DNA of 64,000 nt from Leucocoprinus leucothites. Its lineage: Eukaryota; Basidiomycota; Agaricomycetes; Agaricales; Agaricaceae. Of the stretch, positions 13,068-23,765 are shown in pieces. The notes beneath the pieces are model-generated. The model was not told the DNA's origin and searched no databases. It worked only from the letters and a program-made list of their open reading frames with translations. Each line of letters starts with the position of its first letter. Within the stretch, counting starts at the first letter, position 1. A program made the translations under genes and the position numbers. Location of the stretch: the NCBI GenBank assembly GCA_013368445.1, contig JAACJO010000001.1:558001-622000 (forward strand), in the 5' to 3' direction.

Positions 13068-13105
13068 GGGGGGCGTGTGAAAGAGTAAAATCAATCTCAT
13101 AGTGC

Positions 13106-13114
13106 ATATATATA
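13106..13114 (-). promoter_or_regulatory. TATA box of P450 copy B
   Basis: TATATATAT on the - strand, about 40 bases before the chosen ATG at 13067. Copy D has the same element at the same distance. Confidence 0.6.
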
Positions 13115-13474
13115 GCTGGAAGCATTGACATGTGCCCGGATATTGGAAGTCCAATAAAGGACTTGTCGTCATGTAGAGCGGGCACTCGGCACCGGTGATG
13201 TGTCCTACCCATCTTCACGGTGGGAAGAAGTTGGAACAACAGGGGAAAGCGTCCAAGGGCGGGGTTCGAACCTGCAAAATGAATTCTCGACTGCATGGTG
13301 AGGATGCTCACTAGATGTGGGAGGGCCCGAAGTGCCTCGACCATGTGCGCGAGGAATATGGATTGTAAGATACACCATAAATCAACAAAGGTGGCTACAT
13401 GGTGGAAGGTTAACAAAAAAAACTATCTACTTACACCACGTACACCGCTCAAAATATTGCACGTTCGACATATC

Positions 13475-14308
13475 GATTTAGGTTAGTGGTTGTCACTATT
13501 CATGTCTATGCGGTTACCCCACCACCTGTGATATTGAAAGGGTCATTCTCGAGCTGCCTGAATTCCTGAGCCACGGTGCTTGCCAACTTCTCGAATCCAG
13601 TGCCTGGAAACCATTCTGGTACATGTCGCACTTGAAAGGGGTGAGTGGTTTTCGACCGATATACAATGTTTACGCACATATAGGCAAAAATAACACCCAG
13701 AATTTACCAGGAACGTTGAGACTGCCTCCGAGTCTGAGGGATTCTTCCAACGTGTCCACGAGCTTATCATCGGCGGATTTCACCCGTAGTCATATGCGAC
13801 CCTCATCGTTACTGCGACTGCGTTCCTACGCTCCGAGAAGCTCGTAAGATGTAATTCTCAAATGCCGTTGAATAATTAATCACCTGCGAAGATGAGTAAT
13901 AAAGTCATCGGGAGTTTCAAGGAGTCCTTTCAACAGATTCTGGTATTCTGAGATCTGTAGCTCTCGGTATATCTTTATTGCTCTTGGGTTCAAAGTCTTC
14001 TGTAGAGGGGTCCTATATATTTTGAAACGAGGACTTGTCGTCTTTGTCAAAAAGATTGGCCCTGAATACCATCAGATCATAGTCATAAGTCAATCAGTCA
14101 GTCCCAAAGCTGCGTCACAATCTGCATCGATATCTGCGAATCTCTTAAGCGCTACTCAGTCCTCCGTCCTTGGAAGGTGGTGTGCATTTCTAATGAGTGT
14201 AGCAGGAGGCCCAGGAGGCAACCTGGATATCCTTCGATGACGCCAAATACATAGGGAGAGTAGGGAACAAAGCACAACCACCAAGGCATCTAGATAGAAC
14301 AAAGACAT
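13475..14308 (-). pseudogene. Cytochrome P450 copy C, truncated relic
   Basis: Closest to copy A. Exon 1 (14308 down to about 14125) has TGG changed to TGA at the site of A's lesion (RTED, stop). Exon 2 has lost roughly its first half, joining GGCCAA to the later CTTTTTGACAAAGACGAC near 14050. Exon 3 (from about 13832) has a further 1-bp loss giving a stop after AYDY. Exon 4 is recognisable (ending near 13530). Similarity then stops near 13475, at the junction with the copy B upstream region, and exons 5-10 (I-helix, heme loop) are absent. It cannot encode a functional enzyme. Confidence 0.88.
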
Positions 14309-14692
14309 GACGGCTGTGTGCAAGAAGGAAAACGCATGCAACTTGAGCACAAATTTAATCTGGAAGTCCGAGAAGTGTTCTATAAGCGCCGCAGGACGAT
14401 TGGTTTATAAGCGAGATGTGATTGCTGCCGTTGTTCGCCTCTGCATCGGCGCTGATCCGCACTTAAGCGCACATACTTTATTCAGCCAGAATACAATCAT
14501 CATAGGTCTCAGAAATGTCCTCAAATCAGCGATCGAAACTCTGAAAATATCTCAGTAACCAACCTAACTATCGACCCTGCATATTTGCTCGAGATTCTTT
14601 ACAGTAAACAATTTCAGCGATATGAATACTCTGATATCGCCCATATGAAGGTCGAGCCATAAAGGTCCGATCTATATAATTCAATCAGTTAC

Positions 14693-16733
14693 CTAGCGTC
14701 CATTGGCATTTAACATCGATCGAAGTGCGTTGGGTGAACGTGGTGTTATCTGACACTGAAATGGTTTCAGGTGCCTAGTACATCAATAGGTCAATGTCAT
14801 GGAAAACGCGGCGGGTTGCTTGAACAGTGCTCACATGGTAACTCCAGTTGTCCATTTTACTTCAGGTTCAATTATCTGGCCGTCCGCTCCTCGCTTCTTC
14901 GAGATGATAAAACTAGCAAGAATGTTGGTGATATTTATGAAAAGCGAAGCTTCGGCCAGGTCCATTCCTATGCTCAGAGTTCACTTGTGTTCGTCATGTA
15001 GATGGGATAAAGCTATTTACCTGGACAGATTCGACGACCAAAACCAAAAACAAACTTCATCGGGTCCATTTGTTGGTCTTCACCTAGGAATCTCGCTGGA
15101 TCAAAGACGTTCGGATTCGGATACACATTCTCGTCGTGAGCCATCGCCCTTTTCCACAGTGAGTCTCCGCATTGAGATGGGTGCACTATAATACTGATAG
15201 ACTGACCAGATATTGGCAACGATCCGCGTATTTTTGGGAATTAAATAGCCATTGTAGTAGTCGTCTTGTGTAACTTGGTGCGGTACCCCTGAGTGAGGAA
15301 GTAAACCATCACCATGCCTACTGTATATTATTGAAGCTCTGCTTACCTAGTGGAGCCACAGGCCCCCAACGCAAGACTTCCTTTATCATGGCATTGACAT
15401 AAGGCAAAGATGTCCGGTCATTGTGAGTGGCCATGTCGCCACCGAGCACAGAATCAATTTCCTTCCTTGCCTGCTCTTGGATGTCGGGATGACGTGCCAT
15501 TAGAAGAAAGAAGGTCGTCATTACGGAGACAGTCTTTGTCGTAGGATCGTTTATCAGCGATCATTATGACTTGTTCATATATTATTTTCGGACTCACGGT
15601 GTCCCCTCCTCCGATATATAGCGCCGCTGCGCACCATTTAAGTATGTCTTCTTTTTCCTCTTCTGTTGTGGCAAGCTCTGTGTCGTGTATATGATCCGAC
15701 ACGAATGACTCATTGTATGACCCAGCGGACTATTAATCGCTGTTATTATGCATCAAAACCAAATTTCAGATACTTACCACCTGAGATGTTGCCCAATTGT
15801 ATGGGACATTTTCGAGACGGCTCATCTCTTTCCCCAAATTTCGTGCCAGCTTTTTGAAGCCCGCGCCGGGTAGCCACTCTGGTACGTATCGCACTGAGGG
15901 AAATATCAACGTGAACATTATGAGACAGCACGAGTGTTGAAGCTTACATATCGGCAAAAATTCCACCCAGTATCTGCCAGGGGAGTTGAGAACGCCAGCC
16001 AGCCGGAATGTCCCTTCCAGGATATTCACAAACTTGTCATCGTTGGAATTTACTTGGTAACCATACGCGACGTTCATAATTACGGCGATTGCGTTCCTAG
16101 CCAATGGAGATCAAAACTGTGGTTTACTCCCCTCATGAGTACTAAAAACTTACCTCCGAACATGAGCCATAAAGTCGTCGGGTGTCTCCAAGAGTCCTCT
16201 CAGTAGAGTCTGACATTCGGTGATTTGCAAAGCCCTGAATGCTTGTATAGCCCTTGGATTCAGTGTTTTGTGCAATAGCGTCCTGTAAACCTTAAAGCGG
16301 GGGTTTGCGGTTTTGGTTGCAAATACGTTATCTGTTCTACCGGCCAAATACCCCGCCATCCAAGCAGTAGGCCGACTTGAGTAGATGCTCGAGCGGTGGT
16401 CAAGAAGAGTAGTCGCCGTGAGATAGTCATTCAGGATGAAAGTCTCCGCATTGAACATCCAAATGCAGATCATAGGGCCTAGTAGGTTTATCATTGCCGG
16501 AGAAGATCAGCCCATTAAAAACCATCGAATTTAAAGGTTGCCCTACTAGCATATTGATCTGCGAATTTTTTGAACGCAATCCAATGCTCTGTCCTCGGGA
16601 TGTGGTGGGCGTTACCAAGAAGGGTAGCGGGTGGTCCCGGGGGTAACCTACGAGATTTTCGATACCGCCAAACACCGACTGCGAACAGTGTACAGAACCC
16701 TACTGCAAAGGCATCCAAAGGTGTTACCGACAT
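14693..16733 (-). pseudogene. Cytochrome P450 copy D, one frameshift after the heme exon
   Basis: Closest to copy B, with the same ten exons: 16733-16547, 16478-16154, 16096-15948, 15893-15778, 15729-15598, 15533-15347, 15288-15207, 15148-15021, 14968-14835 and 14774-14693. All key motifs are intact: PPGPP, GGGDTT, KEVLRW, FDPARF and [10 protein letters not shown]. Exon 9 is 134 nt instead of 133 because of one extra base at about 14939 (CTTTTTCATAAAT against CTTTTTATAAAT in B). This shifts the frame about 12 codons after the heme exon and brings a stop, removing the last 60 or so residues. It is either a very young pseudogene or a sequencing error. If the extra base is an error, this is a second active paralogue of B. 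Confidence 0.75.
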
Positions 16734-16772
16734 GGGAGACGTGTGCAAGAGTGAAACCAATCCCATACTGCG

Positions 16773-16780
16773 TATATATA
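16773..16780 (-). promoter_or_regulatory. TATA box of P450 copy D
   Basis: TATATATA about 40 bases upstream of the ATG at 16733, in the same position as in copy B. It supports this ATG over the upstream in-frame one at 16766. Confidence 0.6.
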
Positions 16781-16914
16781 GCTGGAAGCACGGACATGTG
16801 CCCGGATATTGGAAGACCGAGAAAGGATTTGCGTCATGTAGCTGCCTTAGAGCGGACGCTCAGTATGGTGATATGCCCAGTGCCATGGTTTCTTCCCACC
16901 GATAACAACGGGAG

Positions 16915-17045
16915 AAAACGTGCATAGGGTTCGAACCTGCCACATATATTTCTCGACCGCAAAGCAAAGCTTCTACTCATGGGGTAACGCATGATCAAGA
17001 TGCTCGCCAGATGTGCTCGGGCTTGATGCACTTCCACCATGATAG
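16915..17045 (-). other. tRNA-like relic with a Pol III B box upstream of P450 D
   Basis: Reading leftward, GGTTCGAACCC matches the tRNA internal B box and sits in a nearly complete T arm (GCAGG-TTCGAAC-CCTAT). An A-box-like TGGCGAGCAT lies about 100 bases before it. A related stretch lies upstream of copy B (about 13320-13255), where the middle is deleted and the T arm reads GCAGG-TTCGAAC-CCCGC. No complete cloverleaf can be drawn in either, so these are degenerate tRNA-derived sequences at best. Confidence 0.35.
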
Positions 17046-17212
17046 ATGCGGATTGTAAGACACACCATAAATTAGCGGACATGACGGAAGGTAAGTACTT
17101 ATGCCGCGTACACCATAAATAAATAATGCAGGTTCCCACGCTCAGCCTGGTGGATATGGTATCAACGTGTCGAAAAATGTTATGCGTGGAAAGAAAGCAT
17201 GAAAACAATACT

Positions 17213-17295
17213 GACCACGGCAGGACTCGAACCTGCAGCCTTTTGGTAACATTCAGCGATCGAAGCCAAACGCGCTACCATTGCGCCACGTAATC
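17213..17295 (-). tRNA. trnR-UCG: tRNA-Arg(UCG) with a 12-nt intron
   Basis: The 83-nt gene folds cleanly. The acceptor stem is GATTACG/CGTGGTC (seven pairs, two G-U), the D arm GCGC-AATGGTA-GCGC, the anticodon stem TTTGG/CCAAA and the T arm GCAGG-TTCGAGT-CCTGC; the discriminator base is A. The anticodon loop reads CTTCGA-A with anticodon TCG. A 12-nt insert (TCGCTGAATGTT) lies between positions 37 and 38, the canonical tRNA intron site. The mature tRNA is 71 nt. A TTTT terminator follows about 10 nt downstream. It reads CGA arginine codons. Confidence 0.9.
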
Positions 17296-17523
17296 TTAAT
17301 TACACATGCAAAAACAAGGCATTAATACTTTGCGCTCTGATCTGTTGATGACGTATTGGTAGAGAGGCTGTGGACGACATCAGGGATGTGATGGCACCCT
17401 CGGAGAGATGCTTGACGGACCCGGAGAGCCAATACAGTGATAGCCTCTCTTAATTCCACTCAAACCACTTCCTTGTCTTCTTCCTCCCTGCATCTCTACT
17501 CAGCTCTACCCTTACGTCTCACG

Positions 17524-18199
17524 ATGGCTCTCAACTGGACAATGCTCACTCCCAATCGCTCGCCTGTTCCCCTACCAGACGAGCTCACTATCACAACCGT
17601 AGATACCGGTGTCGAGCTTTCCCTCATAGTCCCCGACGCACCACCCTCAGGTGATGCTGTTGCTGGAGGCTCTGGAGGGACCAAGCGGCTCAAATCGATG
17701 GGAAAGATCTGGCTCACTGACCAACGAGTGCGTATACATCCACTCAGTCATCGGCTTTGGTAGTAATCGGCCATTCCGCAGTTCATCTTCACGTGTGATT
17801 CAAAGAGCTCTCTGGACTCTTTATCTGTTCCCCTTCACTCCATACTATCAACACGATTCGAACAGCCAACATTCAGTGGTAACTATCTGGCTTTCAACGT
17901 GAAGCCCTCACCAGGTGGCGGCTTAACCGAGGGGACGAGAGCTGAGGTCCGGTTCAAAGATCGGGCTATGTTTGAGTTTGTGAGCCTTCTAGAGAAGACA
18001 CGGGAGCGTGCAATCTATATGAAAAGACAGGCTGCGGAGGAGGCGGAAGAGGGTCTACGTATGTATATTCATCTTACATGGAATTCAATCGACTCATCCT
18101 GTGCGTCTCTCAGCCACATACACCACGCCTGGCCAATCAAGTTCCGTTACCTTCGTAGCCGGCGTCCCCGTGGAGAACCCACCCGGTTATGATATCTGA
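17524..18199 (+). CDS. WBP2/GRAM-domain-like small protein with a PPxY-type end
   Basis: Exons 17524-17727, 17782-18058 and 18114-18199 encode 188 residues. The ATG at 17524 starts MALNWTMLTPNRSPVPL. A GRAM/PH-like core is visible: GKIWLTDQRFIFTCDS, then LSVPLHSILSTRFEQPTFSGNYLAF and a helix FKDRAMFEFVSLLEKTRERAI. The C-terminus is VENPPGYDI, a PPxY motif that could bind WW domains such as those of Rsp5/Nedd4 ligases. It resembles fungal UPF0664/WBP2-family proteins (S. pombe SPBC29B12.11c type), whose cellular role is poorly defined. Confidence 0.85.
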
Positions 18200-18502
18200 T
18201 GAGGCCTTTTCAGCATATATGGCGTTTGAATACTAGCAGTATGATCCAAGGACTTGTTGTATACCACTCACTCACAGATATGTCGAAGATTTGCTTTGGG
18301 ACCCTAGTACATACTTAGTTTATTCCATGCGCTTTTGCATTTGATCGAAAAGGGTTCCTCAGGTCTCAAGGTGTGTTGTTCTACCAAGTTTGAGAAGCAT
18401 ATGGTGGTCATCATATGGGCTTTAATCACTCAGAGGCAGAACGAGTCTTCCCTTTTACATAGTTGTACATAATCTCGAACCTCTTCATTGCACACCGTCA
18501 TG

Positions 18503-19733
18503 TCATGGCAATCCTCGGCCGGTATTGATAGCATTCGCCACCTGACTAGTGTTTGGGCGATTGAAGGCATATCTAGAACGTTCGATAAATTGCACAGTGG
18601 CCAAAAGGACTTTAATCGATCAACTTGCCTTTCGTAGCTATCAAGGTATAGCTCATCGGTGCTGCATGTGGCAACAACAGCCTGATGCTCAAATAGGCGT
18701 TTCAACCAGGCATTAAACTTTTCTCCCTCGGGAAGTTCGAAGCCCCTATAGTGCTTCAGCACCAGCTTTGCACGATACATCCCTAGGTGTCACACCGTTA
18801 GCGCGAGTAGTTGTGGACTCAATTAGCAGAGATCAGCCTCACAGGGTGCGACCATGACATCCGCCCAGCCTAAATCTCCTCCATCTATCCACAGACCAAG
18901 ACCCTTGCTCAAGGCATTACGTTCTCCCTCCCCGGATACTCCGCCCCCGCCAAGGACCTCCCGTTCCGCTCTTTCCAGCAATGCTACTAGGCCCACAATT
19001 GCCTCATGAAATTCTCTACCCGTATTTATCTGTGCTTCTGTGTCTTGTGCTTGAAGAAAACGGTAGAATGCCGGTATGATGGTTCGATTGACATGATCAG
19101 CCTGTAATCTGACCAGGGCTCGAGCATCTATAGTTCGTATTTGAGTCTAGATCTTGAGAGGTATCCTTAGTGAAAATAGCATACAGGGATTAGTAACGGG
19201 CGGGAGGAGGGACCGTCGGGTGGTTCCAGAAGCTAGGCTAATGTCCGATGCATCGTTCCAAAAAACGGAATATTAATACGATTCAAGACGCACTCTTCAA
19301 GGTAGTCCATGATGACTGTACTCTCGTTCAAAGCCCGCGGTGGCTCGGTATTATTGAACCTGAGTCCTGGTACGAGACCTTTCGGTGAAACCTCTAGAAG
19401 CTCTTTGGGTTTCTTGTATGGATCCACTTCATCTGTAAAAGCAAGGAATGGTTAACAGAATAACGTCTCAAACGCGTGGAGTCTACTTACAATACTACAT
19501 TTTTTGTAAACTCAGAGTCAATTCACCGATGAGAGACGGCTCTGGCATACCTTGTATGGAATCCCGAGATACTCGAAAGCGATCCACGCACGCTGAACAA
19601 ATGGACAAAAGCAGCTGCCGAAGAGAGTAATATCTTCATCCCCGTTATGCCGAGTAACTGTATCTAAAGCGGTGCCCGTGCATTTTGTGTGGTACACCTT
19701 TCCTTTGTCTACTTTCTTGCCTGAATCCGCCAT
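18503..19733 (-). CDS. Omega-like glutathione S-transferase with a 4-nt microexon
   Basis: Seven exons: 19733-19551, 19494-19491, 19432-19294, 19237-19185, 19127-18843, 18782-18629 and 18572-18503, giving 295 residues. The N-terminal thioredoxin fold has an active-site motif SCFCPFVQRAW (Cys43 likely catalytic, as in omega class). It continues GIPYKYYEVDPYKKP and SPKGLVPGL, then ESTVIMDYLEDLA. The helical C-domain includes NRTIIPAFYRF and GGDLGWADVMVAPW, ending VANAINTGRGLP. The second exon is only TATT. Without it exon 3 is out of frame and stops at once. The last intron begins with GC (AG|GCAAGT). Likely role: thiol transferase or xenobiotic detoxification in the cytosol. Confidence 0.9.
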
Positions 19734-19964
19734 GAGAGTTTGGGATAAGGAGGAAGGTAACGCATCTCGTCTACTAAAATAGGGGTAATTGATGACATCA
19801 CCGATCACGCGAGCATTTCTTCAACCCACAATCGTAGCGACGCTCGGATGCGTCCAATCCCGACTGAGTAAACGTATTCTGAACTCTTAAAGCCGCTCGG
19901 CAACCCCTCGAAGGCCACGTTTGGTCGGTCACTTCCAAATCAGGAGGGGTTTTGTTGAACATAC

Positions 19965-20045
19965 CCACTTCCGGCGGGTTGGAGGAGTGATACGACAGCA
20001 ACTTGATTCCATAAGCCTTCCAAGCTCTTCAATCGCGACCCAATC
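19965..20045 (-). pseudogene. Fragment of the CDC7 5' end, carried by the left duplicated block
   Basis: Reading leftward, GAGCTTGGAAGGCTTATGG followed by TCGTATCACTCCTCCAACCC closely matches 44895-44960. That stretch covers the last upstream bases and first ~15 codons of CDC7 (LLSHHSSNPLEVG there, LLSYHSSNPPEVG here). Similarity stops after GAAGTGGG. It is not a gene; it marks the edge of the duplicated block next to the DUF6534 copy. Confidence 0.75.
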
Positions 20046-20252
20046 CATTGCTGCAACCATCTTGAACCAGGAAGCTCGGTGTTTGTCCAGAGGCTAACTG
20101 CCGGTATAGCATAATCAAACAGAACACACGGAATACACTGTGTATTTGACTATCATATAATACATAAGGCATGCTAACGATCAGAAAGCGGTCCTAGCCC
20201 GCTCCTCGCTTGAATCACACCTAGTAATCCAAAGAATCAGAAATCGAGGGAG

Positions 20253-21912
20253 TTACCTCTTTAGCCTAAACCTTACCTTTGAATCTGTATTCTTCAAGTT
20301 GCTCAAAGTGAATGCATCCGAACCAGTGTCATCAGCGACGTAGGTAGATGTTTGGATTGCGAGCGCCTGTGGGTTGCGGGCTAAGCCCCATTGCTGTTGA
20401 CCGCCACTTGAGCCACCAGATTGGTTTCGCAACTTCTCTTGTTTCAGGATGGCACGATTGTTGAGCATCGCAAGGTAAGAGTTGCTATATCTAATTAGTC
20501 TCGACCCGTCAACCGACTGTAGGCATTTTTTATTATAATCGAACACGCACAGCTTTCCCAGAACGTAACTCCTGTGAAAATGATGAGTGACTGTTGAGGC
20601 CATAAACCAGGCTTTTGCACTCACGGAGCGAGGAAGAAGGTGCCATTCTAAATTAATGTGAGCCGGTAAGCTTTTGAGTCCGACAGCAGGAGATCGCTTA
20701 CAGGTGGTCCAATGCTGGGAAAGGCGGTAACTAGTAGTGTCACAATAGCGACAGTAGCTGGGAGAATTACCGTTGAGTTTCGTTCCAGTCAGCGCTCAGA
20801 AACCATCGTAGTGACACACCGCTTGCTACATTTGTTTCAATTGTTAAGCGCACAATCTTAGTCATTACGTTGTTTCTTTCGATTCCATTTTTCCAGCCTT
20901 TCGATTTCAAGAGCTGTGACGCAAAATCAGAAGAATGCCAAAGGAAAATGAAGGAGCTAACCAGCCAAGTCATCGAGCCCGCGATCAGAATATCAGCAAT
21001 TGCACTGAACGTCACCCAAATCTGTTCAATTAATCAGTCACTCTCGCCGGAGAGGCTTGACTGTTCTTCGTTCTTACAATTGAGAAAACCGTAAACCTTG
21101 GCTGCCACTTCGTTATTGTGCCTATTTGGTGGGTCTAAAGCATTGCTGTGAGGCAAAATACAACTGCAGAGATAGATCAAGTGTACCAGGATACCGATTC
21201 CGAGACCTCCAGCCGTCTGAGCGAGGGTGCACTGTTGAGCTGTGATAAGCACCTTCCTTTATTCCGAGAGGAGAAAAAAGGCTCACAAAAACAATAATCC
21301 CACTAACTACTTTGAGGTTGCTCAAAATATAAACCCGCCATGCATACATACATTGAACGATAAATGCAATTGTAACACTCATTATGGGAGTGTCAAAGCT
21401 GGCCAAGAAGAACTCGGCTAGTTTGTTCATGTCCCAAAGCCGAACACAAACCAATGGAAGCCGTCGGCAACCGTTAAGAAGCTCTGTACCATTTCCAAAA
21501 AGCAGATGAAGTGAACTAAAACGATCAATATCATCACGATCAGATTTATATTCTTTATTTCGAGTTCCACGACAATTACCTGTAACTTTAAAGAGCTTGC
21601 GGTCATTGGGAAAATTGACATAATAGAGATCTACAACAGCTTTAGACGTGGTAGCCGATACGATTAGTGAAAGGTAGCTTACACCACTGTAAAGTGAGAA
21701 TCCCGAATAACCACCAGTTAAGCAGGATACCCAGGTACTGAAAGTAGGTGAGAACCAAGACCGAAGACCAAGTTTGAACCTGGACATACTGGAGGGCCAG
21801 CTCTACAGCACCACCATCAGCCTCGATGCAACGTATGTTGAAGATGAACTCACATTGCGCCAATTTCATTCGGAATGGGTGGTAAGCCTGTCTTGAATTC
21901 GCCTGAGCTCAT
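20253..21912 (-). pseudogene. DUF6534-type seven-TM protein, left copy, 1-bp frameshift
   Basis: The 13-exon structure equals the right copy (35848-37506) with splice sites at equivalent places, including the 13-nt exon 21802-21790. The start is ATG 21912 (MSSGEFKTGLPPIP) and the stop TAA 20255-20253. Exon 5 (21515-21287) is 229 nt instead of 230: one base is missing near 21436 (GGCTTTGGGACATG here, GGTTTTGGAGACATG in the right copy), causing an immediate stop after VFGFGT. Everything else would encode a full membrane protein. This is a recent pseudogene or a sequencing error. It has its own 3' end, NLKNTDSKVRFRLKR. Confidence 0.8.
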
Positions 21913-23765
21913 AGTGGAAAGAGGGTGCGTGATGAAGAACCTGGGTCGCTGGGGTACTAATTTCGGGACTCAGGCATATCCTTCCCTTTATAGTACCTCT
22001 AATATTGCCTCACGGCCATACTCCCGTTATTCCCTATATTTAGTATAAATAGCTTTGAAAATAGCTCTGAAAGAAGCGCAAGGGCGTCGTGATACAGCGC
22101 CAGCAATGAGATCTCGGAAGAAGCCAAGCATAGCTCCGTATCCTGTCCCAGCCTCTCCCCTCCGACAGTCTTGGAAACAGCAGGCACAGGAATTTCTGGA
22201 TTCTTGATATAGAACAAGAAGCTTATTTGTAGCTCCAAATGAATCTCGCTGTCCTGGTTGACATAGGGCCTCTGGGTAGGAAAGGCGAATATCGATAAAG
22301 TACTGAGCTGATATGGCGGCTGCTCTCAGCTTGATGAGCTATCTCGAAACAGAGACCGACCATTAACGTCCCTTGGCTGCCATCGAGAGCCCCAACCGCT
22401 ATTTCAAGATAGGGCCCATGGTGGGCGCAAGGGCGTACTTGGAATGATGCTGAGAAAAAGAGGTGTAAGTCTAATCCCAAACCTGGAATTGCCACAGCGC
22501 TTATTGAATAGAAATTGTTGCGATAATGCCTATGAGAAATTCCACAGTTAGCTACTCACGAAATGCGGTCATGGTCAAAGTTGGATCAAACATTTTGAAA
22601 ACGCTGGTGAAGTGGATCATCCAAGCAATGGTAAACAATTGGCGTGGGCGGATGAAACCCAGGATTGATCGAGTTACGAAACTACCTCTTTACCTTCAGA
22701 CAACACCTTTCTCTCCAATACTGGCTGCTCATCGTCATCGTCAGCGCACGATCGACTACTACTCTCTGTTAGGGTTTCTACAATCTTCCAATTGCCATCG
22801 TTGACTTGGATTCAAATTTGAACCTTCTCGTAGTAAGCGATCTCGATATCGTGGGATGCACTCGTACGAGATATCAGAAAAAGGCTCTTTATTCTCGTGC
22901 CTCGACCGCCCGTTTATTCATGGTAGAAGGTTACGACTGGAGACTCCGGGGACATGTATGAGTCGACCTTGCATCAAAAAAGTCAATGTCTATCTGTGTG
23001 ACTATTCTGCTGGGGAAACAAACGTTTCGAGTTTACTCGCAACCATCTATCTTCCAAATTTTATCAAGAAGCACAGCTCACTCCACCGGAGCTCTTTTCA
23101 CCGTTTACCATTCTGGTAACGCTACCAACGTGGAACGTCCATATGTCTGATTTTTATCTACCAAGCCCCTCTCTGCTGATGTCGTCAAGTATTGGGATAA
23201 ATGGCTTAGAATCTACTCGTTATAGCTCTCGTTGACCATGTTGGGTATCCGCACGTATCTTAAAACTTGCCAGGCAGTGTCAGTAGTCTCACGATCCGAC
23301 CTCAACACCCAGCAATTTCAAACAAGCTTTGATTTTAATTCTAGTCGGGCAGAGGAGTATGCTGCCCATGAGACAAAATCGATGTGTAGAGGCGAACGGC
23401 AAAAGCACAGGACACAATGTTTGAGTAAAACTTACTATTTCTGGTATTTCATTAACATTCCACAAATAGTGCCATCAGGTCCCCTGCCCTGGTCGAAACA
23501 TACGAAGGAGACACTCAATCACATTCCCCCCTTGTGGGTGTAAGTTCTCAAGAAATGCATTTGGCTGCGTTCGAGATCAGGCAACTACTTACATTCTACC
23601 CCTCGCGTGAAGACCTGTACCTCGAAATTCTCAGTTTCGAAGATCGCAGTTAGCCATCAGATATACAAGCATCCCCACAATACCCGAACAAGATACTTCT
23701 GTGCTACGACTTCTTTCCCCCTGATCTCGTCCGGGACGCTTCCAGCACGGAAGACCGGGATTCTG
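21913..23765. repeat. Left arm of the inverted repeat, upstream of the DUF6534 copy
   Basis: Non-coding sequence that matches the reverse complement of about 33965-35847. Shared landmarks are the AAATTCCACAGTTAGCTAC / AATTCCTCATTAACATC area (22540 and 35200), GCAACCATCTATCTTC (23039 and 34680) and ACAATACCCGAAC (23680 and 34055). Open frames differ between the arms, so I see no conserved protein here. Confidence 0.65.

Noticed and set aside
8559..17295. Reading the P450 array as a secondary-metabolite cluster
   Set aside because: No synthase, terpene cyclase, transporter or transcription factor lies nearby. The array looks like local gene-family duplication.
22000..23120. Short frames in the left repeat arm that resemble frames in the right arm
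   Set aside because: The matching peptides fall in different frames in the two arms (shifts and stops), so the similarity is of DNA, not of a conserved protein.
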